59,616 bases of DNA, taken from assembly GCA_013416795.1 (NCBI GenBank), contig RQSC01000025.1, positions 252,137 through 311,752 on the forward strand. The letters are read 5' to 3'. Below are positions 48,537-59,139 of this stretch, one piece after another. The number at the start of each line of letters is the position of its first letter. The first letter of the stretch is position 1. Both the position numbers and the translations under genes were made by a program. The notes under the pieces were generated by a model, which was not told the DNA's origin, did no database searches, and worked only from the letters and a program-made list of their open reading frames with translations. This DNA comes from Prasinococcaceae sp. CCMP 1430. Lineage: Eukaryota > Prasinodermophyta > Palmophyllophyceae > Prasinococcales > Prasinococcaceae.

Positions 48537-48797
48537 GAGGGCCTCTGGCGAAGCTTCGTCTCATCAGTAGGGTTAGCGCGCCCAACTTCGGCAATTGGGA
48601 AACGATGGAAGGAGCCCGCCCGGCGAAGCAGGGCCGCAATGAAATCTTTGTGCATAAACTGACCCAAAACCCAAAACCCTGCAACATTTCATTGGAAGAC
48701 CCGAAACCCGAAGCCCTCATGCGCATCACAGCGTACAGTATGTACCATCGATGGTACATGTACAGCAATGTACAGACAGTTACACGACGCACGCGCC
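48537..48797. promoter_or_regulatory. upstream region of AsnRS with telo-box and palindrome
   Basis: It contains TAACCCTA (minus strand, 48568-48575), a perfect 18-bp palindrome TGTACCATCGATGGTACA (48741-48758) and several TGTACA words. It lies between AsnRS and the 3' end of the UPF0193 gene. Confidence 0.5.
48741..48758. promoter_or_regulatory. 18-bp palindrome TGTACCATCGATGGTACA
   Basis: A perfect inverted repeat about 200 nt upstream of AsnRS coding sequence. It shares the GATGGTAC half-site with the palindrome between RBM34 and URB1. Confidence 0.6.
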
Positions 48798-50061
48798 TCA
48801 GCCATCCATGCGTCGTGGGGCCCTCGGCACGGGTGCGAACCCCCTCTCTCCGTTCACGGGGTCCACCCTGCGGAGCTGTGCGAGGCGCAGCGAGATCTCG
48901 CGCTCGATCCGCGCGCGGTACAGGTGCGCATGGCCGGCGGCCTCCATGGCAGCTAAGAAGTCCTGGCGCTCTGCGATCTGCGCGGCGAGCTCGTCTGCTT
49001 CTCGCTCGCGCATCGCAAAGTCGCTCAGGCCATGAGTGGCGCGCGCCTCGCTCTGCGCACGTGCGGCGCGGGCCGCTCGCTTCGAGAATGGGGTAAGTGC
49101 ACCAAGGCCATGGTGGGTAGGCGAACGGGTGGATGGGCGGGAGCGCGAACCAGTGGATGGTGGGCGCAGGTCAGCGCCTCTACGTACGTGCCGCACATGC
49201 GCGCGAGCAGCCACGCATGGGTGCGAGCAAACAAACGCACCTGGGCGGCCGCGCGCGCATAGCTCGTTCCGGCCAGGAGTGCGTCCTGCTCCGCGTCTGA
49301 CTTTGGCTTGATCCAGTTTCGAAAGGCGAGGCGTTCCTTCTCGGCGTCGTTGTCGCGTCCGCGAGCGAGGCCTGGCGGTGGCGCCGCGCGCTCGCGCGTC
49401 TCAGGATCCCGCGCGAGCGACGCCTGCGGGCGCAGGGACGCACGAGGTAGCAGCACGTGTTCGCGGGCGAATGCGTGCGTCAGCGAGCGCGTGTGCACGT
49501 TCGCACGGGCGACTCGCGCGTGAGCGCGCGCGCAGCACACCTTGATATCGTTGACGCTGCGCCGCCCGATGCCCTGTGCCGGCCTTCGGGCGGCAGCCTC
49601 TGCATCTGCCGCCGCCGCCTGTGCCCTCTTGTGCACCGCGAGCCGCCGCTGCGCCACGCGGCGGTCCTTGCTGGGCTCTGAGAGCGGGCCGCTGGCCGGG
49701 CGCGGCGGCGCGGGCATCGGTGGCGGGTCAGGCGTGAAGCATCAGGGTCAGAGGCGCTGCACCAGCGCATCGAGCCGGCCTCCCGGCACGCCCTCGAGCG
49801 GGTAGGCCCTGACGTGGCCGAAGTGTGTGGGTTGCGTGCCAAGGGTGGAGCGAGGCGCGGCAAGAGCGGGCTCGCGCCTCACCTATTGACGAGCGCGCCG
49901 GCAGACGCGAGCGGCCCTTGCGTGCGTGCTGCGCCGAGTATCTGCTTCTGGCGCGCCAGGCTGAGCTTGGACTCGCCCAGCAGCTGCGCGAGCACGTCCT
50001 CGGTGCCCTGCGACACGGCCCCGGCCGCGCGCGCTCGCCGCGGCGCGCCGAAGGTCGTCAT
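48798..50061 (-). CDS. UPF0193 (EVG1/C22orf23-like) protein
   Basis: Four exons join in phase: 49883-50061 (ATG at 50061), 49541-49691, 49241-49423 and 48798-49079, giving 264 residues. The first exon has VLAQLLGESKLSLARQKQIL, which matches the LLKxMMQESKLTxFQQRxI signature of UPF0193. The third has EKERLAFRNWI. The last has ELAAQIAERQDFLAAMEAAG followed by ARIEREISLRL, which matches the ERxxFLxEMEALGxG...IxxEIS signature. The molecular function is unknown. The three conserved blocks occur in the right order across four independently predicted exons, which supports the model. Confidence 0.78.
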
Positions 50062-51332
50062 CGCCTCCCCGGGCCGCCGCCGCCAACCAGCCGCTGCAGC
50101 CGTGCGGGGCGCAGCGCTCGAGGCGCCGGCGCCGGCGGCGCCGGCGGCACCTGTGAGGGCGGCTCGCCAAGCCTGGAGAGCGTGCGCAAGGCGTGCGGAG
50201 TGGTGAGCGGGGGAGGGAGGGGCGGTGTGTGTGGTGGTGTGTTTTGGGGGGAGGGGGAGGGGGTCTGGGCGAAGAAGAGACGGCCTTCGCACCCCCGGCC
50301 GCGAGCACCGCGTTCGTGCGGCCCGCCCGCGCGCCGCGCGTTCGAAAGCGTCGCAGCGCCCCCTTCTCGCCGCGCGCACGCACGCAGCCTCCGCCCGCCC
50401 GCCCGCTGGCTGGGCTCGGCTGGCTGGCTGGTGGGGGAACCGGGTGACAGCGTAGCTCCTGGCATCCCGCCTCGCGCGCTGGAGCCTCGATACCGCGGCC
50501 TTTCATCCGGATGGCGCGAGACACGAACCAATCAACCACGACCGACCGACCGACCGACCGACTTCTTCGCTTTCACTTTCGCCTCCAGCATCGATTTCAT
50601 CGATCGCTCGATCAATGGGTGGATCGATCCTGTGGATGGGGGGTCGGTCGGGTCGTCGCGAGCGCGAGCGCCGGCCGTGTCCCTCTCCGAGGCCAGATAT
50701 TTTCCCGAACCAGCCGCACCGGCGGGTGGCGCCGCGCGCGCGCACGCGCCTGCGCGCAGGGTCCGCCGTGGGACCGCCGGCCGGCCCCCGGGCCGGCCGC
50801 CAGCCGGCTGGCCAGCCGGCGCTCGCGACTGAAACCGAGGCGATGGCGCGCGGGCGTGCATATTCGGGTTTTAGGGTTCATGATTTAATCCATTTATATG
50901 TGTCATTTTGGTTCATATTGGATCATTTTGCTGCGAGTTCGGGTTACTTTACAGTTGACCAAGCCATTTTTCGCTCCCCTCCGTCCTCACCAGCCCGTGT
51001 TTTGATGGGTCAGTTCGCTGTCAGGGTTTATCCTAAATACTCCCGTGATCTCTCTCAATTTGATATAAAATGATCTCAACCCCAACTCGTTGCTTCGCCC
51101 CGCCTCACCTCCCCCCCCTTCCCCGCTCTGCTTCTGCGTGCCTGTGCTGCTGCGCCCTCGCGGCCGCGCGCGTGCGGGCGGGCGTGCGGGGGGGGGGCGC
51201 GCAGGCGGCCGGCAGGGCCGCCTGTACGTGCGTTTGGCGGTTCGCGTGCGCGTCCCGCGTACGCAACCTCCAGGCCGCTGCGATTCCAGTGTACACATTA
51301 TCTGAGGGGCGCAAGCCAAGCGCGTGGCCATC
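50062..51332. other. 1.27-kb intergenic region with repeats and an AT-rich island
   Basis: It holds five tandem CGAC/ACCG units at about 50539-50562, ATCGAT-rich sequence at 50590-50635 and a strong hairpin at about 50777-50800. An AT-rich island (50860-51075) carries TTTTAGGGTT (about 50868-50877) and CAGGGTTTA (51022-51030). No coding sequence is supported, although 5' UTR of the UPF0193 gene must lie at its left end. Confidence 0.5.
50777..50800. repeat. GC-only inverted repeat
   Basis: Arms CGGCCGGCCC and GGGCCGGCCG separated by two bases, followed by a second GCCGGCTGGCCAGCCGGC palindrome. A very stable hairpin is expected. Confidence 0.75.
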
Positions 51333-51650
51333 TCAATCGCTGTCTTCCTCGTCGCTGTCGCCGCCGAATACGGTGCCGCCCACGGTCTGTCTTGCGACGA
51401 GCCCGTCGCCCGCGGAGCGCACCTGCGGGGCGGTTCGTGCAACGCCGCGCTCCCCGCGTCCCTTGGCCGATGCTGTCTCCGCGTCTTTCCTGCCGGTGGG
51501 CAGTATGAAGGCGCCATGTTTTGCCGCATGAGCCACCACGGCTTCGCCGTTGTAGACGGCCTTGGCACCGATCACAGCCTTGGACGACTTCTTCTTGGTT
51601 TTTGCGGATGCATGTGCCGCTTCGGGTCCCGACGCGTGCGCCTCCGCCCC

Positions 51651-51681
<31 letters not shown>

Positions 51682-52982
51682 CGCGAGTCACCCGCGGCCG
51701 TGGCGGGGACGTACTCACCCTTCTCCGTGTCCCACGAGTACCAGGCGCTACTGCGCGGGTCGTAAAAGAGTGCCGTCGCGGCGTCGTAGTACATGCCACT
51801 CGATGGATCCTTGTAGTAGCCACTATCGGCATCGTATGCGAAGCCCGACGCCGCGGCACCCGTGGCGACGCCAGCACCCGCCACGCTGTTGGTTATCGTG
51901 TAGCCTGCCATGGCGGATGCTGCCGCAGCGGCGTCGCGCGCAGCCTCACTAGGGTTCTTCACGCCACCCATGTTAGCGCGGTACTCGACCTTGGCGGCGG
52001 TTTCCTGGCCGTAGACTTCGACGCTCCCCGCGGCCACCGCCGCAGCGGACGCTACCTCGGACGCGAACTTGACGAAGGCATAGCCCTTGGGTGTGCCGCG
52101 TGAACGGTCGCGTGCGACCTCGACACCTTCGATGGCGCCGAAGTGCGCGAGCGATGCACTCAGGTGCTGTTCGGTGATGCCCGCGTCGAGCATCTTGACA
52201 ATCACCCACGCCGAGGGATGTGCGGTCCCGGCATGTGGAGCACCACCGCCGCCGCCCGCCACCGCTGCGTCGCCTGAGTCGACAAGCTGTGCGTCGGGTG
52301 TGCGAGGCGCGGAGCAACGGAAGCACGCCGTGCGCCGCGCGAAATTCACTATCGAGCATGTCGAGCATATCCAGTCCTTGCGGACTGGGCCAGGCCGCCT
52401 GCACTCAGCGCTCCTTGCCCTCCACTCCTGAAGGGACTTGTCCCCACTGGCCACCTCGTGCGCGAACTCGCCACCGCGCATCGCGTAGCCTTTGCGCTCG
52501 CGGTGCAACTCGCCCTCCTCTGCACGTTCTTCGCCGCCCGCAGGCTCAGCCCTACCGCCGCGGCTGTAGTACTCACCGCTCCCATCGCCACGTCCGCTGG
52601 CACCACCGCCGTGGTCTCTTGAGAGGGGATCTCGACGCCACCCATGGCCGCGGTCGCGATCGAAACCTCTGCGTCCCTCGCGCGCGTAGTCACGGTCTTG
52701 CGGGCGCTGGTCGTCACCTCCCCGCGAGTAGCTACGGTCTTGCGCGCGCTGGTGGTACCCCCCCTGCGTGTAGTCACGGTCTTGCGCGCGCTGGTCGTGA
52801 ACCCCTCTGTCGCGCCACCGTCCGTAGCCCTGACCGTCGCGTTCGTGCGATCGGTCGTAGCCGTACCTGCTACCACGTTCGCCGTCTTGCAATCGTTCAT
52901 AGCTGTAGGCATTGGCGTCCCGGTCCCGTGACCAACCGTATTCTCTGTCATACCCTCCGCCGCGCGAGTACTCGCGCTCCTC
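51333..52982 (-). CDS. RBM5/RBM10-like splicing factor (RanBP2 zinc finger, RRM, OCRE)
   Basis: The main exon runs from about 52982 to the stop at 51333, about 549 residues. It begins with an Arg/Asp/Tyr-rich region of repeated QRAQDRDY-type units. A RanBP2-type zinc finger follows (DWICSTCSIVNFARRTACFRC), then an RRM (SAWVIVKMLDAGITEQHL to KGYAFVKFAS) and an OCRE domain (SGYYKDPSSGMYYDAAT, then LFYDPRSSAWYSWD). A nine-Gln run and a Lys-rich segment precede an acidic end. This is the domain order of RBM5/RBM10 and plant SUA, which act in 3' splice-site choice. The G-patch normally present at the C-terminus is absent, so the gene may be shortened or continue elsewhere. The 5' exon is unresolved; a candidate ATG is at 53220. 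Confidence 0.75.
51651..51680. repeat. CTG/CAG trinucleotide repeat
   Basis: About nine CTG units encode polyglutamine on the minus strand after the OCRE domain of the RBM5-like protein. Confidence 0.9.
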
Positions 52983-53638
52983 CTTGCAGCTAGGTTGGGT
53001 TGAGGGGCGAGGGCAAAGGTGCACGCACGCGTGCGCGCGCGCGCAGAACACGAGCACGGTCGGGGCAGCGCGCCGAGGGGCGTGCACCGGCACAGCAAGC
53101 GAGGCATCGCAGGTGCATACGCGCACGCGACCACCGCAAGTGCGCGCGCGCATGTGCGCCTTCAGTCAGCCGTGGTGCCCAGCGTGCGGGGCGCAGTAGG
53201 GCGGGACGTGGCGGCGGCATTGCGTGCGCCTCAGGTCGCCGCCGCGTGCCTCGTTGTGCGCCCCCACTCGCCGCGGAGCTCGGTGCGCTCGCGCGGGTCG
53301 CGCTCGCCGCGGCCTGCCGGTGCCATCACCGCCCGCCAGCTTGCAGCGCGGGCGCAGTGCAGGGCGGGGAGCGCGCTGCGCGCGCGCTGTGTGGGGCGGG
53401 CGCCGCTGGATCCATCAGAACGCATCTGATCTTTGTTGGAGCGGCACACTCAAACTCAAGCACAGCGAAAACTGAAATGCATGCATCCGGACGGTCAAAT
53501 GGCGCCGGGTGCGCAGCCGCTCCTGGGGACCGCCACACAGAGCCACGGACTCACCGCGAGACCGGGCGCGCACCTGCGCCCGCCTGCCGACACGCATGCA
53601 ACGCCGTCGTCACTTTACAGCGCGGCGGGGCGCCCTCG
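52983..53638. other. 5' region of the RBM5-like gene and intergenic DNA
   Basis: It should contain the first exon of the RBM5-like gene. ATG 53220 with a phase-2 donor at CTTGCG-GTGGTC and the acceptor CAACCTAG before CTGCAAG is one consistent option. Nothing else is recognised. Confidence 0.4.
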
Positions 53639-56600
53639 TCACTCGAGGTATGCCAGCAGCGCGTCGCCGGTGCCCTCGCGCCTGCACACGGCGGCGAAGT
53701 CCTGATTGAGCGCCTCGTAACGCCTCTTGTGGAGGAGGGGCTGCCGAGTGGAGGCCTGGTAGTAACGCGCCAGGTCCGCGTCGGTGAGGGTGGACTGGGC
53801 TGTGGCGCTGAGCGCCGTGGCTGCGCCGCCGCGCGCGAGGCTTTCCTGCAGGCCCGCGGCAAATTGCGTGAATTCCCCCCGCACTTCGGCGGCGGTCGCG
53901 AGCGCATGCAACGCCTGGCCAGCACTGCGCACGAGCTGGCGCGGGCAGGTCTCCGAGATGCCAGCAACCAGTGATGCCACCAACACTCCGGAGTGCTTGG
54001 CGACCATGGAAGTGGCGGCCTCTGCATGCACCTGCCACTGAGCTACCAGCGCTGGGTCGCGCATGGGAGTGTGCGGGCCGCTTGCTGCAAGCGAGGTGAA
54101 GGCGAGCGCACAGCGCACGGCGTCGCGCTCGCGCAGGCGCACAGCGACACTTGCCGCCCCGAGCAACGGCTGCAACGTGATGCAGGGGCAAGGCGGAGCA
54201 CAGACATCGGCGGGGCACGAGCGGCGCATGTCAGCACCGGGCATGCGATTCGAGCGCGCGCTCTGCGCACGGGCGCATGGCGCTCACCTGGAATGCATTC
54301 GACGAGAAGAGCGCCGCTGGGGCGAAAAGGAGGGCCCGATGCGCCAAGTCGAACACGGCTCCAATGATCTCAGGCGACGTGGCGGTACTGAATGGCAGCG
54401 CACTCGACAAGGCCCGCCCCAGGGGCGCCGCGAGGCCGCTTACAGTGTTGGCTCCCGATCCAAAGGTCTCCATTGCCGCTGTGAGCACCTCGAGCGCTTC
54501 CATTGCCTGGCACGCCTCGAATGCGCCAACCGCACCCTCCAGCATCGGCACCAGCACGGGGCCCACTGCTTGACCGGCGCTTGAAATCGCGCGCTTAAAG
54601 ACGGAGCAGAGCGCACCCATCACCTTCGGAAGCGCCTTGCTCGCAGGCGAGTTGGACACTTCGTTGAGGGCCGCCCATGCGGCCTCCAGGGCGGACATAG
54701 CGGGGTGGGGGGTCCCCGGAGGCGCGCCGGTGCGCTGTTCAAGAAACCGCAGCGCCGCCGCGAGCAGCTCGAGCTCGCCCGCCAGCGCCTCGGCAACCAT
54801 GCCTGCACCCGTCGGATCCGAGGGCAACTGCTTGGCGGCCTGCGCCACCCGAGCGGCCAGAGCGCCGGCCAAATTCGCCGCCGCGGGAGCAGCCTCCGCA
54901 TGCGGCAACGCGGCCACGACGCGCGCCAGGCCTTCGACCACCGGCACACGGTCCTCGACAGGCGCGTCAGTGGCCACGGCCGCCAACCCTGCGCCCACCA
55001 ATCCCACAACGATGTCTCCCGCGGCCAAAACGCCAGTGCAGCGAGCGCACACCTTTTGAAACGCCACGGCGGCGTGCGCGCGCGCCTGGGGCACCTTCAG
55101 GCCCTCGATGACGTAGTGCAGCGAACCCACGCACATCTCCCGCGTCGCTCCCACGCTCTCACCGTTCCCCAGCCACGGGGCGTACTCGCCCACAAGGCGT
55201 GCGACCTGCGTAACGATCAATGCGTTTGAAGCGAGAGCTGGCGCGGGCGGGTTGAGCCTGCCCAGCACGCCGCCGCCGAGGAAGCCGTTCACCGCGGCGC
55301 GCGCGGCGGCTACACCCGGTGCTCCCGCCTCGCTCGGACGTGCGCTCATCGCACACTGCTTGAGCACTGACGCCGACGTGCGCACGACATAGACCGCCGC
55401 CTCGACCTGTTGCCAATCCCCAGCGCGCTCACCCTCCTCCAACGCCCCCCCCACGATCGCGAGGAAGCGCCCTGCACCTAGCACGGCACACACGTTGCCG
55501 AAGAGGTCGGCCATCACCTGCTCGCGAAAGCGATGGAATGAATCCTCGTCCTCGTCATCGGCTGCCTCGCCAATGTCGTCCTCCCAATCGACGAAGCCAT
55601 TCGGATAAGCGACCTGACGCAGAGTGGCTTTCAGGAGCGCTTCGAAGGCTGCCTCCTGCAGCGACGCGTGCCTGCTGACTTTGGGCACCGTGTTGAGCAT
55701 GCAGAAATACTCGGCAGCCTGCTCGGTGGCGAAGGCGTCGCGTCGCGAGTTGAGGCACTCGACGAGCATCTCGGCCAGCGCGACCGAGTTGTGTAGGCCT
55801 GCCGCGCAGAGTTCTGGCGCAGACTCGGCGAGTACCACTGCCAGGCGGCACACAGAGCGCGTCACATCCTCATCCGCGTCTGCGCCGGTCGCGGACGCAC
55901 GCTGCGCCAATATAGCCTCCGTGGCCGCCGCGAACGCCGCCGTCTCCGCGCCGGCGGGCGCGGGCGCCATCGTTGTGCCCGACCCAGGCTTGTACAGCTC
56001 GACGAGCGCGTCGGCAGCTGAGCTCACAGCGCCCGGGTCGGCCGCGCGCAGGGCGCCGAGGAGAGCGTTGAGCAGCGCGGGCGCCTTCGAGCCGAGCTGC
56101 GCGGCCGAGAGCAGCGACAGCTCCCCCTCGTTTGGGTCGAGCTTGCACCACGCGGCGAGCAATGCGCACGCGCGGTGCGCGCGGTCGCCACCGTCGGCGA
56201 TCGCCGCTTGCACGAGCTGCAGCACGGGGTCAGCGGCACCCGCGAGGGCGGTGCACACCGCGGGTCGGCGCGCCCTGTCGAGGCGGTCCACCTCCTCTGC
56301 AAGCGCCACCAGCAGCTCCAGCGAGAGCGCGGCAGCCGCGCCGCTGCCCGCCGCCGCGCCGAGCGCCTGCTGCGCGCACGCCGCCGCCGACTCCGCGCCC
56401 CCCGCTGCGGCGGCGGCGCCGAGCACGATGCAGAGTCGCCTGGTGAGCATCGAGAGCGCCCCGCCCGGCGAGGCTCGTAGGTCGGCCTCTGCGCCGCCGG
56501 ACGCCTGCTCCCACAGCTGCGCGCGCAGGCCCGCCTGCGCGTCGGCCGGCAGGCCGGCCCAGTCGGTGCGGCACTTTCCCAGCAGCATGTTGGCGCCAAA

Positions 56601-56795
56601 GTGTCGCACCTCGGCCTGCGCGTGCGCGAGCATCACTGCCGCCGCGGCCCACGCGCGGGGCGACGCCGCCAGCGCGACGAGCCATGAGTTCGCCTCGGCG
56701 CGCGCCGCGGCGTTCGTGCCGTACAGCGCGGCGACCGCCTGCACGGCTGTTTCGACGACGGCCGCGTCTGTCATCCCATCGAAGCCGCTGGCCAT
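53639..56795 (-). CDS. transportin-3/importin-13-like nuclear import receptor
   Basis: Two exons, 54288-56795 (ATG at 56795) and 53639-54169, joined phase 0 at AFQ-PLLGAA, giving 1,012 residues. The N-terminus is an importin-beta/exportin-1-type helical segment (VVETAVQAVAALYGTNAAAR, then EVRHFGANMLLGK and LRAQLWEQ). The rest is HEAT-repeat-like helix pairs. The C-terminus LVASLVAGISETCPRQLVRS and ALHALATAAEVRGEFTQFAA fits the TNPO3/IPO13/Mtr10 group. TNPO3 imports SR splicing factors, while IPO13 works in both directions; which applies here is not resolvable. It neighbours an RBM5-like splicing factor, which may be coincidence. Confidence 0.8.
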
Positions 56796-57485
56796 CGCGG
56801 CGGCCTCGTCCGTCGCAACGCCCCTGCGAGCGCGCCTGCCCCTCAGCCCCCCTCGCTCCTCTCCGCGGCGACCCGCCTGCGCTCTGTTGCTCGGACACCT
56901 GGCCGTTCTGTCGCTCGGTCAGTCGCCCCCCCCGCCTCTGCCAGCGCCTCAGACGCCCGTGTGCGCGCTCACGCCCCCCGCCCCCCCTGTGCCGCCCGTG
57001 CCCCTTCGCACATCTCTGGGGCAAGCGCCCAAGAGCAACGGGGAACGAGAACACGTTCTGCAGGTCAAATGCGACGTGGCGGTCCCTCGTCTGGGTGGCA
57101 GTCGAACGTTTTGATGGCGCCTTCGTCTTCGTTCCCGTGGTTATAAATTCCGTCGTTTTCCCTCCTCCTCAGCCTGCGACGCTCTGGACGGACAGGGCGA
57201 CGGACTGAAGCAGCGCGGGGGGTCGGGGGGGGGGGGGGCGGGACAGGCGGAGGTGCCACTGTGCCGTGCGGGCGCAGGCAGGGGCGCCGGCGGGTGTGGG
57301 CGGCGCCCGCTCTACCGCGATGGAATCGGCGCTTGCGACGCCCGTGGTGGGCGCGACGGCGGGCGGAGGTCTAATGGTTGATGACATTACAACTCGGGAA
57401 GGGAGCCCCCCTTCCCCCCCCCCGACCCCCATGTGAGCAATGCACGGCAAGTCGGCCCGCATCCTCGCGAAGGGGCACTTCTCGC
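56796..57485. other. intergenic region between TNPO3-like and RSP3 genes
   Basis: Mostly C/T- and G-rich low-complexity sequence, with a short, less GC-rich patch at 57115-57180 and a G-run at about 57229-57237. No coding region is supported. Confidence 0.5.
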
Positions 57486-59139
57486 TTACTGCTCGGCGTC
57501 GGCGGCGTCGGCAGCATCGGTGGCTTCGGCGGCGTCGGCGGCATCGGCGGCGTCGGCAAACTCGGCAGCGTAGGGTGTGTCGTCCTCGCCCATCTCTGCG
57601 AGCGCTGCACGCACGGCGGCGTTGTCGACGACACCCTTCGCGACAAGTTTGGCAACCGTGGCCTTGGCCTTGGCCGAGGCCTCGGGCAGCGGAGGCGGCT
57701 TGGGAGGGTCGTCGCCCTCGCCGCTGTCGTCCTCACCCCCCTCCTCCGGCGGCGCATACTCGGCGTCCGCCTCACCCTCACACTCGGTGATAGCCTCCGC
57801 ATGCTCCTCACCAAGGCTCTCCTTGAGCTTGGCGAGCAGCGCGACTGGCATCTCAGCGTCCCTGGCGATGCGCTCCTGCTCGGCGATCAGCCTCTGGCGC
57901 TCTGCCTCCGCCGCGGCCTCCGCCTCCTTTTTAGCCTGCAGCCGCGCGGCACTGGCCGCAGCCCTGCTGGCCGCGGCCTGGTCAATGGCGTGCTGCGCAG
58001 CCGCCACGATGGCCGCCTTGGCCACCTCGGCCTTACGACACTCCTGCCCGACACGCGCGTGCAGCCATGGGAGGAAAGCCTCCTCGAGCTCGCGCTCGAC
58101 GGGGTCGTAGAAGAAGCCGTCCTCGTACATGCGCTCGAAGACACCACCCACGAGCCCATTGAGGTAGCCGCGCGCAAACGTCTGGGCGGCGATCTTCTCG
58201 CGCACCTCGGCCTCGCGCTGCACGCGCGCGCGCTCCTGCGCGAGCCGCCGCTCCTTCTCCTCGGCCTTGCGCTGCTCAGCGGCCTCCATGCGCTGCGTGG
58301 CCACCAGCTCGGCGTTGCGGATCTGTTCAAAGTGCTCCTGGTGCGCGCGCATCGCTGCGAGCTCCTCCTCTTCGAGCACCTCCATGAGCCCCTGCTCGAG
58401 AGTCTTGCCTACAAGCACCTCCAGGAGCGGCTCGACCTCGAAGTCGAAGTCGAAGAGGTCACCTTCCTCAATCTGCGTGGAAGTGTCGAGGCCCGACTTC
58501 TGCGGAATGAAGAGCGGCGTCGGTGGGCGATCCATGAAGGCATCGGTCTGCGTCGCGCCCTCGGCCTCGGGCGCCTTGTCGGTCAGCTCCTCGAGGTACG
58601 TGTCGGTCTGGACGTCGATGTGACGGCGGCCCTCGGCGGCCTCGGGCGTGCCCGGCGCACGGTATGTGCGCGCGCGTTTCTTGGAGTGCGCACTGCCACC
58701 GGTGCCCGCGGCCGTCGCGCCGAGGGGCGCGACCGCCGCGGGGAGGATCTGCGCCGCGTACGTGTTGCCACGGATCACTCGCCTGTCAAACATGATGTTG
58801 TTCGCCATCTTGCCGCTTCCCCATGTCTCGCCGCCCGCGGGCTCGCGATACTTGGAGCGAGACTTGGCAACGGGCTTCGGCGCCTGTTGGGTGCACAGAA
58901 GGGGGGGAGAGGCGAGGAGGGGAGGGCGGAGAGGCGGCATGGGGGTTGGCGCAGGAGGCGGAAGCGGAAGCGGGCAACAGCGGCGTTCCGAAACGGAAAG
59001 GCGGCACTCGGGTCGGTCAGCACCAGGGCAGGGCTGTGCGCACGAACGCCACGGGAGGATGGAATTTTGTGCCAAGCACAGAAGCGCGCGCATCCGGTAC
59101 TTTCAAGGCCCGCGACACCCCATGCACGCGCGCGTGCAT
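57486..59139 (-). CDS. RSP3: flagellar radial spoke protein 3
   Basis: The main exon 57486-58883 encodes KSRSKYREP, then NIMFDRRVIRGNTYAAQ, the hallmark of RSP3. Conserved blocks VQTDTYLEELTD, ATQTDAFMDRP, STQIEEGDLFDFD and VEPLLEVLVGKTLEQGLMEV follow, and then a long Glu/Arg coiled coil. ARGYLNGLVGGVFERM and DPVERELEEAFLPWL complete the conserved domain. The last 120 residues are acidic and end in about eight degenerate DAADAAE-type repeats. RSP3 anchors radial spokes to axonemal doublets and is an A-kinase anchor. A 39-nt first exon at 59101-59139 (ATG CAC GCG ... AAA, donor GTACCG) joined phase 0 to 58883 would supply the start; this exon is a proposal. Confidence 0.92.
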
